The notes below the pieces were generated by a model that was not told the DNA's origin, searched no databases, and was given only the letters and a program-made list of their open reading frames with translations. A DNA stretch of 64,000 nt from Streptococcus hyointestinalis (lineage in GTDB: Bacteria; Bacillota; Bacilli; Lactobacillales; Streptococcaceae): positions 1,922,001-1,986,000 of the forward strand of contig NZ_UHFN01000007.1 in NCBI RefSeq assembly GCF_900459405.1, in the 5' to 3' direction. Positions 16,106-26,220 of this stretch are shown here, one piece after another (within the stretch, counting starts at the first letter, position 1; each line of letters begins with the position of its first letter). The position numbers were made by a program, and so were the translations under genes.

Positions 16106-17098
16106 TTATCCTCTTCTTTTTAACTGTAATAGTTTATTTAAAGCCCCTGCTGTAAAACTATAATTTAAAGCAAAAGCAAGGACTAATGGTTTACGGTTGA
16201 GTGGCATGGGACCTTTTAGGAGAGTTCGGTAATCTTTTCGAACTGCTTTTGCCAAATTATCTACCATATTGGCATTATCTGCCTTGACCTGACTATAATT
16301 ATCAGACAAAGCTAGTTCGGTCAAAAGGGCAAAATTAGCACGCTTCCGATTGAACAGCGCCCATTTCTGATAATCTGAATCTCCTGATTGATTCGCTTTG
16401 GCTACAACCATATCCCAGCCTTTTAACACATCGAAATGGCGATTGCTGAATTTTGCCGAAAGACCATCTAAATTGACAAAATAATTGTAGATTACTTTAT
16501 CTGAAATCACAACTTTAGATGTATTTAAAATATACATAAAGGTAGAAGGTACATCTTCTGCATACAAGCCTTTTGGTTGTTTGACTCCAATAACTACATC
16601 TCGACGATATAGCTTATTCCAAACATAATAATGGATTTCTTGACTACCAATTTTGAAATAGCGCTTTGCGTACTCTTTTTGAGTTAATAACTCTACTTGG
16701 TTTTCACTAGACGTTTCAGAGACGACACTTTCCGTCCGTCTAATACCTCCGATGCTGATATCTGCGTCATATGCAACCAACAACTGTAGCAAATATTCAT
16801 AAGCATCCAGCTCTAGCCAATCATCAGAATCTAGAAAAGCAATGTAGTCACCTGTAGCGGCTGCAATTCCAGTGTTTCTAGCTTCACTAAGACCTGCATT
16901 TTCCTGATGAAGCAATTTGATACGCTTATCCTTTTCTTGATAAGCCTCAGCAATAGCAACTGAACCATCAGGCGTACCATCATTGACCAAGATAATTTCT
17001 AGATTAGGATATGTCTGATTAACTACAGAATCCAAACATCTCGCCAGATAGTTTTCCACATTATAAATTGGAATAATAACACTGATTAAAGGTGTCAT
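16106..17098 (-). CDS. GT2 family glycosyltransferase
   Basis: A 330-residue GT-A enzyme with ISVIIPIYNVENYL at the N-terminus, NDGTPDGS and the metal-binding DSDDW; no transmembrane helix, so it is cytoplasmic. I start it at ATG 17098, with AAAGGAA upstream; a TTG at 17116 in frame is less likely. The substrate is not deducible. It follows wzy in the operon. Confidence 0.85.
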   Translation of the reverse strand: MTPLISVIIPIYNVENYLARCLDSVVNQTYPNLEIILVNDGTPDGSVAIAEAYQEKDKRIKLLHQENAGLSEARNTGIAAATGDYIAFLDSDDWLELDAYEYLLQLLVAYDADISIGGIRRTESVVSETSSENQVELLTQKEYAKRYFKIGSQEIHYYVWNKLYRRDVVIGVKQPKGLYAEDVPSTFMYILNTSKVVISDKVIYNYFVNLDGLSAKFSNRHFDVLKGWDMVVAKANQSGDSDYQKWALFNRKRANFALLTELALSDNYSQVKADNANMVDNLAKAVRKDYRTLLKGPMPLNRKPLVLAFALNYSFTAGALNKLLQLKRRG

Positions 17099-17126
17099 GA
17101 AATCGTTCCTTTCCAATAAAACATCC

Positions 17127-18305
17127 TCATAATTGATTTATAGTTTCCTTTTCAAATTTGGTAGAGTTTGTTGCAAAAGGAAGTGATAACAAAACCAAGA
17201 AAAAGTTATAGTATAGATTGAATGTAAGGTCATCAATCATGGCATGAACTGCTAAGATACTTAAAATTAGAAATAATAAATACTGCTTTTTCCTATACAA
17301 GATAAACAAAGCAATCGTTAAAAGTGTTACAAAAATAATCAGATACAGTAAACCATACTTCTGTAAGACTTGAATATACATATTATCTACATAAAGATAT
17401 GACATCGTGCTTCTCTGCCCATCAGCATTTAATCCATTTCCTACCCATTGGATATTTTTCCCCAGCCAGCTGAATCCATAAGTATACAAAGACTTACTAG
17501 CCAAATAGATACGACCACCCAAGAAGTTATCTACAGCACGTAATCCACTTCCTGCTGATGTATATTTTCCTGCAACAATATAGCTTGCTACAGCAGCAAA
17601 GATATAAGATGGAATAAGAAAAATAAGGAGGTAACGAATCCTTGTTAGCAGTTTTGGGAAACGTTTTAGTAGGATAGCTAATAATATGAGAGCCATACTA
17701 GATAAAACTGTCAAACGTGAGTTAGTCTGCAAAAAAATCCATAAAACAGCTATAGTTAGTGCTAAGAGACTTTTATATGTTACCTGTTCTTTCTTACTGT
17801 ATACATATAAAGCTACAATATTCAACATTATCGTTGACGAAAAAAGAGAATATCGAAAACCTAGATAGTGTCTAATACGGGTTGCTGAAATTTCAATATA
17901 GTCTTGGATGATTCCTAGTTTACTACTTAGAATAATGAAAATAAATATGCTAATAATAACAGGTAAGATAAATTTTACTAACTTTTCAAAGTCAAAATCT
18001 TTTAATAGAAAGATGATAATCAGAGAGTATATATAATTTTGAAATGATCCTATTGAAAAATAAATCAACAAGCTCATTATCCCTAAAGTAAAGGCAGCAC
18101 CAAAAACACTAAAGTCTATTTTTCTAACTATGATATTATGTAACGAAATCAAAAAGATTGATAGTATGGAAATCAGATGGACAAAAGAACCAGGTATGTA
18201 TTTTGAAAAAAAGGTCGTCGTTAATATCGATACTACTATATATAGAAAGACACCACAATAAACTAACCAATCATTAAGTGAGCTTCGATCAATTTTAATT
18301 TTCAT
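17127..18305 (-). CDS. Polysaccharide polymerase (Wzy)
   Basis: A 392-residue hydrophobic protein with about ten or more membrane helices and one larger outside loop near the middle (about residues 215-290, KYTSAGSGLRAVDN...). In an EPS operon with one flippase this layout marks the Wzy polymerase that joins lipid-linked repeat units outside the membrane. Sequence conservation in this family is low, so the call rests on topology and context. Confidence 0.75.
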   Translation of the reverse strand: MKIKIDRSSLNDWLVYCGVFLYIVVSILTTTFFSKYIPGSFVHLISILSIFLISLHNIIVRKIDFSVFGAAFTLGIMSLLIYFSIGSFQNYIYSLIIIFLLKDFDFEKLVKFILPVIISIFIFIILSSKLGIIQDYIEISATRIRHYLGFRYSLFSSTIMLNIVALYVYSKKEQVTYKSLLALTIAVLWIFLQTNSRLTVLSSMALILLAILLKRFPKLLTRIRYLLIFLIPSYIFAAVASYIVAGKYTSAGSGLRAVDNFLGGRIYLASKSLYTYGFSWLGKNIQWVGNGLNADGQRSTMSYLYVDNMYIQVLQKYGLLYLIIFVTLLTIALFILYRKKQYLLFLILSILAVHAMIDDLTFNLYYNFFLVLLSLPFATNSTKFEKETINQL

Positions 18306-18314
18306 ACCTACTCC

Positions 18315-19106
18315 CTAAAAACTCTTACCATATTTTTTCCCAAGAAACTTAGCTTCTAAGAAGGATTTTCCTTTATTCCAAAGGTTTACATTCTCCATAT
18401 ACATAAATGGGACTTCTTTAGGCCTAATATTTTTTTGTTTTAACCAAACATTAAACAATAGTTCACTAACTCTACCTGGGAATCTTGCTTCAAATTGAGT
18501 CATATTTGTCGTATCAATTTGCTCGTATAGGTTATCTAATATGGGGAACAACCACGTCAAGTAGTCGTTTACTAACTCTTTTTTCATAATGAACATATTA
18601 AACATATAACCACTACGCTGCCCCATAACTTTATCATATGCCTCCAAAAAGTCTGGAGAATTCTGGCAAATTATATCCCGTGTTTTATCTAAGTGACTAC
18701 CATCCAATGTGTGACTATAGTGTGAGTAAAGTGTCTCAATATAATATTTACGCTTTTTCGGTACAATAACATCCGCATCGTCAAGTAAATGTTCAATATC
18801 TGTCTGTGACAAAATCACGTCATCAATCTTGATATCATCTGAAAAATTTTGTGATTTTTTTGTAAAATAACGTCGATAGTGTACTAAGCCAAGATAGTCA
18901 CAATCAAGATTTTTCCAAGCCCAGTATAATCCAGTTAATTCACAATAATAAGGGTTTAAAAGTGAAATATGTTGGCCAGTGTTATCACCAGTATAACCAA
19001 GATCTTCTTTACCTTCAGCACCAACGTGAATGGGAAGGTAAAGATTATCATCTTTCGGCATTTGAAATGCTTTATGAGTTGCTACTATTAACTTAATATT
19101 TTTCAC
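18315..19106 (-). CDS. DUF4422 family glycosyltransferase
   Basis: A 263-residue protein with the DUF4422 features KLIVATHKAF at the N-terminus, HISLLNPYYCELTGLYWAWKN near 66-86 and LGLVHYRRYF near 92-101. Members lie in EPS and capsule operons and are taken to be glycosyltransferases. It is probably cytoplasmic. It sits between glf and wzy. Confidence 0.8.
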   Translation of the reverse strand: MKNIKLIVATHKAFQMPKDDNLYLPIHVGAEGKEDLGYTGDNTGQHISLLNPYYCELTGLYWAWKNLDCDYLGLVHYRRYFTKKSQNFSDDIKIDDVILSQTDIEHLLDDADVIVPKKRKYYIETLYSHYSHTLDGSHLDKTRDIICQNSPDFLEAYDKVMGQRSGYMFNMFIMKKELVNDYLTWLFPILDNLYEQIDTTNMTQFEARFPGRVSELLFNVWLKQKNIRPKEVPFMYMENVNLWNKGKSFLEAKFLGKKYGKSF

Positions 19107-19156
19107 AAAAAGTCCTCAATTCTAAAAATAGGAGAGGAAGTTCCCTCTCCTCATAT

Positions 19157-20266
19157 TTACTTCATTTCATTATTGACACACTGTAAAGCCGCTGCAATGA
19201 CTTGATGCATATCATAATAACGATAGTGACCCAAACGACCACCAAAGATAACATTTTCTTGTTTTTCAGCCAACTCTTTATAGGCTTTATAGAGATGGTT
19301 GTTGCGATCATTGTTAACAGGATAATAAGGCTCATCACCTTTTTGCCATGTCTGTGAATGCTCTTTGGTAATAATTGTTTTAGGTTGTGTCCCAAACTCG
19401 AAATGCTTATGCTCGATAATGCGAGTATATGGTGTTTCACTGTCTGTGTAGTTGACAACAGCGTTACCTTGATAATTTTCCATATCAAGCGTTTCTGTTT
19501 CAAAACGAAGACTACGGTACTCTAGCTCACCAAGCTCATAGTTAAAGAACTCATCAATCATACCCGTAAAGACAATTTTAGGATAATCCGCAAGGTACTG
19601 CTCTTTATTGGCAAAAAAGTCTACACCTGTCTCGACATCAATATTGTCATGGCTAAGCATTTTTTCAACGATTTGAGTATAACCTCCAATTGGAATTCCT
19701 TGATAAGTATCGTTGAAATAGTTGTTATCATAAGTTAGTCGCACTGGTAGACGTCGGATGATGAAGGCTGGAAGCTCCGTGCAAGGTTTTTCCCATTGTT
19801 TTTCAGTATAGGATTTAATTAACTTTTCATAGATATCTGTTCCAACAAGGGAAATGGCTTGCTCTTCTAAGTTTTCAGGTGTTTTTCCACCTAGAACTGC
19901 GCGTTGTTCTTCAATTTTAGCTTGTGCTTCAGCCGGTGTCACCACACCCCAAAGTTTATTAAAAGTATTCATGTTGAAAGGTAAGTTATAAATCTCACCT
20001 TTATAGTTAGCAATCGGAGTATTAGTATAGCGGTTGAACTCTGCAAACTGGTTAACATAATCCCAAATTTCTTTATCAGAGGTATGAAAAATATGTGCCC
20101 CATACTCATGAACTTGGATTCCCTCTACTTCTTTCGTGTAGATATTTCCTGCAATGTGATCACGCTTTTCAATCACTTTTACTTTTTTTCCTTTTAAAGC
20201 TGCCTCATGAGCAAAAACTGCCCCAAACAAGCCACTACCAACAACTAAATAATCATATTTTGACAT
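19157..20266 (-). CDS. glf: UDP-galactopyranose mutase
   Basis: A 369-residue flavoenzyme that converts UDP-Galp to UDP-Galf. The FAD-binding motif VVGSGLFGAVFAHEAA is at 8-23, followed by IEKRDHIAGNIYT. Active-site stretches HEYGAHIFHT (about 53-62) and the C-terminal GGRLGHYRYYDMHQVI are present. It predicts galactofuranose in the EPS, matching the galactofuranosyltransferase downstream. Confidence 0.96.
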   Translation of the reverse strand: MSKYDYLVVGSGLFGAVFAHEAALKGKKVKVIEKRDHIAGNIYTKEVEGIQVHEYGAHIFHTSDKEIWDYVNQFAEFNRYTNTPIANYKGEIYNLPFNMNTFNKLWGVVTPAEAQAKIEEQRAVLGGKTPENLEEQAISLVGTDIYEKLIKSYTEKQWEKPCTELPAFIIRRLPVRLTYDNNYFNDTYQGIPIGGYTQIVEKMLSHDNIDVETGVDFFANKEQYLADYPKIVFTGMIDEFFNYELGELEYRSLRFETETLDMENYQGNAVVNYTDSETPYTRIIEHKHFEFGTQPKTIITKEHSQTWQKGDEPYYPVNNDRNNHLYKAYKELAEKQENVIFGGRLGHYRYYDMHQVIAAALQCVNNEMK

Positions 20267-20275
20267 GATTTACTC

Positions 20276-21727
20276 CTATTTTTTGATTTTATGAATAAAC
20301 GACTGAGAAATTTCTATAACGAAAGTTTCTTTCAACAATAACAACATCACACCATAAGTCCCAAAGAAAACCATTGCTGTCATCACCAGTTGGAAAAAAA
20401 CTGCTACTGACACAATATTTTTTAAGAAAATGGTCAAAACAGTAGCCAAAACTAAACTGATAACCAATTTATTAAACTGAACTTGTTTGATGATGGGTAA
20501 CATAAATTCTTTTATAAAGATAAACTGAACTAATGCTACTGCAAACTCTGCCACAGTTCCTGAAATCGCCGCACCACTGGCACCTAGACTTGGAATCATA
20601 AAAGCATTCAAAACTATATCAACCAAGGCTCCTGTAATCGTTGAATAGACAACTAATTTTTCACGGTTCGTAGGAACTAAAATTTGAATGCCCATTAAAT
20701 TAGATAAACCAATGAAAAGAACCGTTGGCATGATAAACTGCATAGGCTGACTGGCAGGTAAAAAATCACTACCTGATAAGAATAATATAGATTCTTTACT
20801 AACTAAAATAAAATAAGTGACCAAAGGCAATGAAATCAAAAATACAAAACTTAAGGCTTTTTGTGTCAATCGTTCAAACTCACCTGTATTTCCTTGCTCA
20901 TGATGATAAGACAAACGAGGTAACAAAACCGCTCCCAGTGAAGTCACTACGCTGACTAAAATCTGTTTGATCTTAACAGCTGCGGAGTAATATCCTACTG
21001 CTTCGTCCCCTTTTACAAAACCAAGCATAGTAGTATCTACATTTAGATAAATTGTAGAGGATACCGTTAGTAGAAAGAAAGTTAAGGTCGGTCTGATATG
21101 CTGTTTAATGTCTAGTTTCTCATTTATCTTACCAGAAAACATCGTTCTTAAGTTAATAAAGTTTAAGAGATTTGAGCCGACGGCTGCAACCACTGTAATC
21201 GCCCCATAAACGACATAATCATCACTTGATTGAACAAAAAGAAACATCAAGATGACAGAGATAAATTTGAAAATAATAGAACGAATAGTGATATAAGAGT
21301 ACTTTTCTAATCCTTTATAAAGCCATTCTACTCCCAAGACATTGAAAATAAGGGTAGAAGATAAAATTAGATAAAGCTCTTTTTCCAAATAGAGTTTTTC
21401 AATAGATAAAACTGTCACAAAAAGTACTAGTAAAGCTATAGACATCACGATTGCATTTAAAATCATGATTTCTTTGACTGTTTTAAATAATTTATTTTCA
21501 TCATCACGAACTTTTGCTGTTGCTCTTATCCCATAAGTTGGAATCCCCATCATCCCCACCATTGAAAAATAGGTAATGATAGAAGTTGCAAAAGTCACAG
21601 TTCCAACACCGCTAGCTTGCAATACCCTCGAAACATAGGGAAATGTGATAAGAGGAAATACAAAATTTGAAATCGTTAAAATAAAATTCATAATAAAGTT
21701 TATTTTAACCGAACTATTTTTTTTCAT
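20276..21727 (-). CDS. Oligosaccharide flippase (Wzx, MOP superfamily)
   Basis: A 483-residue membrane protein with about 12-14 helices and the N-terminal pattern ISNFVFPLITFPYVSRVL typical of MATE-like polysaccharide flippases. It would move the undecaprenyl-linked repeat unit across the membrane before polymerisation by Wzy. Confidence 0.9.
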   Translation of the reverse strand: MKKNSSVKINFIMNFILTISNFVFPLITFPYVSRVLQASGVGTVTFATSIITYFSMVGMMGIPTYGIRATAKVRDDENKLFKTVKEIMILNAIVMSIALLVLFVTVLSIEKLYLEKELYLILSSTLIFNVLGVEWLYKGLEKYSYITIRSIIFKFISVILMFLFVQSSDDYVVYGAITVVAAVGSNLLNFINLRTMFSGKINEKLDIKQHIRPTLTFFLLTVSSTIYLNVDTTMLGFVKGDEAVGYYSAAVKIKQILVSVVTSLGAVLLPRLSYHHEQGNTGEFERLTQKALSFVFLISLPLVTYFILVSKESILFLSGSDFLPASQPMQFIMPTVLFIGLSNLMGIQILVPTNREKLVVYSTITGALVDIVLNAFMIPSLGASGAAISGTVAEFAVALVQFIFIKEFMLPIIKQVQFNKLVISLVLATVLTIFLKNIVSVAVFFQLVMTAMVFFGTYGVMLLLLKETFVIEISQSFIHKIKK

Positions 21728-21738
21728 AACTTTAATTG

Positions 21739-22392
21739 TTACACTGCTCCATTCCCACCAAGTACCTTAACTATTGTAAGAATCAAAATTTTAACATCCA
21801 GAGCTAGCGATGCATGACGAACATAATATAATTCTAATTCACATCTCTCTGGATAATGAACATCACTTCTACCTGAAACTTGCCACCACCCTGTTGCACC
21901 AGGTTTAACAGATAGTAACAAATCAGCTTGATCTTCTGTGTATTCATCTAGTTCTTTTTCTAGAATTGGTCTTGGACCGATAAAGCTCATATCTCCCTTT
22001 AAAATGTTGATAAATTGTGGGACTTCATCAATACTAAATTTTCTAATAAAAGCTCCAATCCCTGTTAATCTAGGATCTTCTTTAGGATCCAATTTATAAC
22101 TATTAGAGATATATTTTTGATATAGTTTAGTATTTTCTTCCAAAACTTGTTCTGCGTTTACTACCATAGAACGAAATTTTATTATTTTAAATTTTTTATA
22201 ATTCTTCCCCATTCTTTCTTGATAGAAAAAAATAGGACCTTTATTTTTACCAAATTGATAAAACAGAGCTATAAAAATAAATATAGGAAAAAATACAAAT
22301 ACTGTACCTAAAATACCAACTACTATATCAAATCCTCTTTTTATAACTCTAATATAAAAACTAGCATCAACTTCAGCTACATCATCGTACAT
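21739..22392 (-). CDS. Priming undecaprenyl-phosphate sugar-1-phosphate transferase
   Basis: A short-form bacterial sugar transferase of about 217 residues: one N-terminal membrane segment, then FKIIKFRSMV, DEVPQFINILKGDMSFIGPRP and GWWQVSGR. It starts EPS synthesis by loading the first sugar (probably galactose or glucose phosphate) on the lipid carrier. I prefer ATG 22392 because AAAAGG lies 9 bases before it; an ATG at 22410 has no ribosome-binding site. Confidence 0.9.
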   Translation of the reverse strand: MYDDVAEVDASFYIRVIKRGFDIVVGILGTVFVFFPIFIFIALFYQFGKNKGPIFFYQERMGKNYKKFKIIKFRSMVVNAEQVLEENTKLYQKYISNSYKLDPKEDPRLTGIGAFIRKFSIDEVPQFINILKGDMSFIGPRPILEKELDEYTEDQADLLLSVKPGATGWWQVSGRSDVHYPERCELELYYVRHASLALDVKILILTIVKVLGGNGAV

Positions 22393-22464
22393 AACTTTTT
22401 TCCTTTTCATTTATATAAAATAGCTCGTAAATCTAAATATAATTGGGGAAATCAACTAATCTTA

Positions 22465-23205
22465 TCACTTCTTATTGCGGCGATTTTTTGATTTTGCTTC
22501 TTTAGTTTTTTTACCAGTTTTCCCGTATTGACCATACTCTCCATACTGACCATAAGCACCGTAACTATCCAAAGTATTATCAACTTTATTCAAAATAACT
22601 CCCAGAAATTGTGCATGTGATTGTTCCATTTGCTCTTTTGCTTTTTGGACAAAACGACGTCTAACACCATTGGCTTCTGTTACAATGATAGAGGCATCAC
22701 AACGTTGAGCAATAATAGCTGAGTCAATCACTAAGCCAATCGGAGGAGAATCAACAATCACATAATCATAAAGTTGTTTAGCAGTTGACATCAAGGCGTC
22801 AAAGTTTGCGTTTTGTAGCAAGCTTGTAGGATTTGGTGGGACATGTCCTGATGGAATCACATACAGATCCTCAACGTTCGTATCACAAATAGCCTCAGAC
22901 AGCTCACAATTTCCTGATAAAAAGGCCGTCAAACCTTGAATACGAGTCGTCGGCTTAAAGGTTCCTGAAATCACTGAATTACGCACATCGGCATCAATCA
23001 GTAAGGTACGATAGCCAGCGCGGGCGAACGAAATCGCTAGGTTAGCAGCTGTAGTTGACTTTCCTTCCCCAGGTTGTACTGAAGTTAAGACAATGGTTTT
23101 AAGACCTGCTCCACTAAATTGGATATTGGTACGAATCGAGTTAAAATACTCTTCTACTTTCTTAGCTAATAAAGCCTTATTTCTAACTAATTCTAACTGT
23201 GGCAT
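22465..23205 (-). CDS. cpsD: Bacterial tyrosine kinase CpsD/EpsD
   Basis: A 246-residue BY-kinase that controls EPS polymerisation with CpsC and CpsB. Walker A (QPGEGKSTTAANLA) is at about 44-57, Walker A' (LLIDADVR) near 68-75 and Walker B (YVIVDSPP) near 148-155. The tail near 213-230 carries a YGxYGxYG cluster, the autophosphorylation sites, followed by Lys/Arg. It starts at ATG behind AGGAGAAAAAA. Confidence 0.94.
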   Translation of the reverse strand: MPQLELVRNKALLAKKVEEYFNSIRTNIQFSGAGLKTIVLTSVQPGEGKSTTAANLAISFARAGYRTLLIDADVRNSVISGTFKPTTRIQGLTAFLSGNCELSEAICDTNVEDLYVIPSGHVPPNPTSLLQNANFDALMSTAKQLYDYVIVDSPPIGLVIDSAIIAQRCDASIIVTEANGVRRRFVQKAKEQMEQSHAQFLGVILNKVDNTLDSYGAYGQYGEYGQYGKTGKKTKEAKSKNRRNKK

Positions 23206-23214
23206 TTTTTTCTC

Positions 23215-23910
23215 CTATTTCAGCTTATCTGTATTTGGAACGACACCAATAAGCGGTAAACCTAATACTTCTTCAATATCTTCTGGACGTTTAATACGAT
23301 CATCTAAGACTTCTCTTATAAGAATGATCACAACAGCAAGAAAGCCTCCAATCAAAAATCCAAGGGCAACATTTCGCTTGATGTTTGGTGATGATGGCTC
23401 AGTCGGTGCTTCTGCTGGATCGACCTCTTCAACATTATCTACCTTTGTGACTGCCTTGATTTTTTCAGATGATACGACTCGCAAAGCATTCGCAATACGG
23501 GCTGCTTCTCTTGGATCTCCATCTTCCACATTAATCGAAATAATACGCGTATCAACTGGAATATCGACTGTCATTTTTCCCAATAGCTCTTCTGCAGACA
23601 TCGTCAGTTTTTCGTCATCAATGACTTGTTGACGAACATCTTTAGAGGTAATAATTTCCTTATAGTCTTTAACGAGATAACTTCCAGCTTGCAAATCTTG
23701 AGCTGTTAAGGCATTCTCAGCAGCCGCTTTTTGGTTCCCAACGTAAAAACTTGTAGTAGAGGTGTAGGTTGGTTTAATTAAAAACAATGATACCAACAGT
23801 GCAATGGTGGCAAAAAATACTGCCACTAAGGTAATTAAGAATTTTTTCGACCATAACTTTTTAAGCAATAACAACACATCAATTTCCATACTTGGATTTT
23901 GTTCCTTCAT
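23215..23910 (-). CDS. cpsC: Chain-length regulator / kinase adaptor CpsC (Wzz type)
   Basis: A 231-residue protein with two membrane helices (about 19-41 and 182-203) around an extracellular Wzz domain, and the PxxP-rich segment SSPNIKRN before the second helix. It activates CpsD and sets chain length. It sits between cpsB and cpsD, as usual in streptococci. Confidence 0.93.
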   Translation of the reverse strand: MKEQNPSMEIDVLLLLKKLWSKKFLITLVAVFFATIALLVSLFLIKPTYTSTTSFYVGNQKAAAENALTAQDLQAGSYLVKDYKEIITSKDVRQQVIDDEKLTMSAEELLGKMTVDIPVDTRIISINVEDGDPREAARIANALRVVSSEKIKAVTKVDNVEEVDPAEAPTEPSSPNIKRNVALGFLIGGFLAVVIILIREVLDDRIKRPEDIEEVLGLPLIGVVPNTDKLK

Positions 23911-23926
23911 AATATCTCCTATAATG

Positions 23927-24658
23927 TTATATAAATTTATCTTCTAGCAAGAGTTGAGGGTTTGTTTTAAACAACTCTTCTGCTTTTTCCTGTCCATACT
24001 CAGAAGCAATTGTATCAAAAGCTGCTTTCATATAAGGAGGACGTTGGTCAAGGTTGTGCATATCACTTGCAACACAATGAACCAAATCATTTTCTAAAAA
24101 GTAGCGTGCACGCTTTTTAAAGACTTTATACTTATCTCCAAAAAGCTTTGGTTTAAGCACGTGTGAACTGTTTATTTGAGTATAACAACCCCTGCTAATC
24201 AACTCCAAGACACGCTCTTTATGAAACTCCAGTGCATCATAACGTTCAATATGAGCAATGACTGGAGTTAAGCCCAAAAGCAAGATATTATTGATGGCTT
24301 CTTGTATCTCGCGCCAAGGTGTTCCTTTACTAAACTCCAATAAAATATAGCGCGTATAATTTAATCTTGGAACTTGTTTTTTCTCAAGTTTACTAGGTAG
24401 TTCTTTAGTATAGTACAACTCGCCACCAAAGCCTAAGATTAAATCTGGAAATTTCTTACTTGCTTCCTCTCTAACTGTTGCAAAATTAGTTTTAATGGTT
24501 TCCTCTGGTGTTTCAAACATCCCTTTGCGACGATGGGAGGTTGCAATAATCACCCTAACACCCTGTGCATAAGCCTCTCCAATCAAAGCAAGGCTTTCCT
24601 CTAAGTTTTTAGGACCATCATCAACTCCGAATATAATATGAGAGTGGATATCAATCAT
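23927..24658 (-). CDS. cpsB: Tyrosine-protein phosphatase CpsB (PHP type)
   Basis: A 243-residue manganese-dependent phosphatase that dephosphorylates CpsD. The PHP metal site begins IDIHSHIIFGVDDG (His5, His7); ATSHRRKGMF, IAHIERY and CVASDMHN supply further ligands. It starts 1 base after the cpsA stop codon, so translation is probably coupled. Confidence 0.94.
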   Translation of the reverse strand: MIDIHSHIIFGVDDGPKNLEESLALIGEAYAQGVRVIIATSHRRKGMFETPEETIKTNFATVREEASKKFPDLILGFGGELYYTKELPSKLEKKQVPRLNYTRYILLEFSKGTPWREIQEAINNILLLGLTPVIAHIERYDALEFHKERVLELISRGCYTQINSSHVLKPKLFGDKYKVFKKRARYFLENDLVHCVASDMHNLDQRPPYMKAAFDTIASEYGQEKAEELFKTNPQLLLEDKFI

Positions 24659-24659
24659 C

Positions 24660-26126
24660 TTAATTTCCCTCCATTGTAGATTGGATTTTAGCTTTCATCT
24701 GCTCTAAGCTAGCATCATCAACTTTCATCATATAAAGACTGGCACCTGGCATAGCATATGAAGTCAACTCTCCTGTACTTCCTGTTCCTTCTAGAGCTTG
24801 TGATTTAACTGTATAAGAACCACCTGAATCAAGCTGTGCATTTGCCAAAGTCATCATGGTATCAACTGGCATATTCGTTTGGATAGAATCTGATAAACCT
24901 TCAATGATGGCATTGTAATTTGAAAGAGAGTTAACAGACGCTAGTTTATTAATTAAAGCAGCAATTACTTTTTCTTGGTTTTTTCCGCGATCATGATCCC
25001 CATTTGTAAGAGAATAACGCTCCCGTACAAAACCTAGGGCTTTATCTGAATCTAAGTAAACCTGCCCAACTGGGAAATGATAATTACCATGTAAACTAGT
25101 AAATTCCTGATTATTGGTCACTTCTACTCCGCCAACCAAGTCAATCAATTTTAAGAAACTCGTGAAGTTTAGCCGGGCATAGTAATTAATATCAATACCA
25201 TACAGATTTTCTAATGTATGGATAGAAGCATCAACACCGTAGATACCAGCATGAGTCAATTTATCATACTGATCATTTCCACCATCAGCAATCTTAACAT
25301 ATGAATCACGTGGTGTTGTGGTCAACAAAACTTTCTTTGTCTTGCGGTTAACCGTCATAATGATATTAACATCAGAACGAGAGACAGATGATATTGATCC
25401 AAATGTATCAATCCCTGAAATATAAACATTAAACACGTCTGTCGAAGAAGTTGTCTCCTTCGCAGCAGAAACTTCTTTTTCAACCTTATAAGTATAGATC
25501 GTGCGGAGTTTATCAGCATAATCTGGATAAGTCAACTCCAAAAGATTAGCATAAGCACTGTTCAATACCATGGCTTTACTTGAATCTGTCAAAAGATTTT
25601 CATAGGCTTTTTGATAGGATTCCACTTTGTCTAAGGACAGTGTCTTACCTTTATTTGTCTCAACATCTTGAACAAGAGCATCAATATTGGCTTGGTCATT
25701 GTCTGTCGGTGCTAAGACTGATGTAATATCTGCCACACTATTGATGGTACTATCTTTAGGAACAACGATGGTCATCTCATACTCTGACACAGATGCTGTT
25801 TGATTCATCTTATCTAAAACATCAACTGTACTTTTAGATATATATAACGCCGCACTTGAGCTGAGTAGTGAAATCACTAATAAAAGCAAGGTAAAAACTT
25901 TAGCTTTCTTAGTTACCACTAAAACTAAAGCCAGAATAAATATTCCTGCAAGAACACTTGCAATGATGATGTTTAAACTTGATACATTTAAGATATTATA
26001 GGTAAACATCATGACGACCGTAATCGTCGCCACTATAGCATAAAGTAATAATAAACCAAGATTAAGAATCCCTAGATTGTTACTGTTACTTTTCTTTTTA
26101 CGGCTCCGTCTCGACTGGTTAGACAT
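24660..26126 (-). CDS. cpsA: LytR-CpsA-Psr family protein CpsA
   Basis: About 488 residues: a basic cytoplasmic start ([11 protein letters not shown]), three membrane helices within about the first 100 residues, a DNA_PPF-type region and an LCP domain ([27 protein letters not shown]). LCP enzymes attach polysaccharide to peptidoglycan; CpsA may also affect transcription. I start at ATG 26126 because AGGAGA lies just upstream; a TTG at 26156 precedes that site. It is the first gene of the operon. Confidence 0.92.
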   Translation of the reverse strand: MSNQSRRSRKKKSNSNNLGILNLGLLLLYAIVATITVVMMFTYNILNVSSLNIIIASVLAGIFILALVLVVTKKAKVFTLLLLVISLLSSSAALYISKSTVDVLDKMNQTASVSEYEMTIVVPKDSTINSVADITSVLAPTDNDQANIDALVQDVETNKGKTLSLDKVESYQKAYENLLTDSSKAMVLNSAYANLLELTYPDYADKLRTIYTYKVEKEVSAAKETTSSTDVFNVYISGIDTFGSISSVSRSDVNIIMTVNRKTKKVLLTTTPRDSYVKIADGGNDQYDKLTHAGIYGVDASIHTLENLYGIDINYYARLNFTSFLKLIDLVGGVEVTNNQEFTSLHGNYHFPVGQVYLDSDKALGFVRERYSLTNGDHDRGKNQEKVIAALINKLASVNSLSNYNAIIEGLSDSIQTNMPVDTMMTLANAQLDSGGSYTVKSQALEGTGSTGELTSYAMPGASLYMMKVDDASLEQMKAKIQSTMEGN

Positions 26127-26163
26127 GCTATTTCTCCTAAACATCAAAAATTTCAATCATCTT

Positions 26164-26192
26164 ATTATACCTAAATTATACTCTAATAGCAA
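26164..26192 (-). promoter_or_regulatory. EPS operon promoter
   Basis: On the minus strand TTGCTA (26187-26192) and TATAAT (26164-26169) are 17 bases apart, with cpsA starting about 38 bases downstream. IS481-like copy 2 ends only 28 bases upstream of the -35 box, so any upstream regulatory sequence or regulator gene has been replaced by the element. Confidence 0.72.
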
Positions 26193-26220
26193 GGTAATCT
26201 GCCATCAGCTAGGAAAAGAC

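Noticed and set aside
17096..17116. Upstream TTG start for the GT2 gene
   Set aside because: The ribosome-binding site AAAGGAA lies between that TTG and the ATG at 17098, which fits far better.
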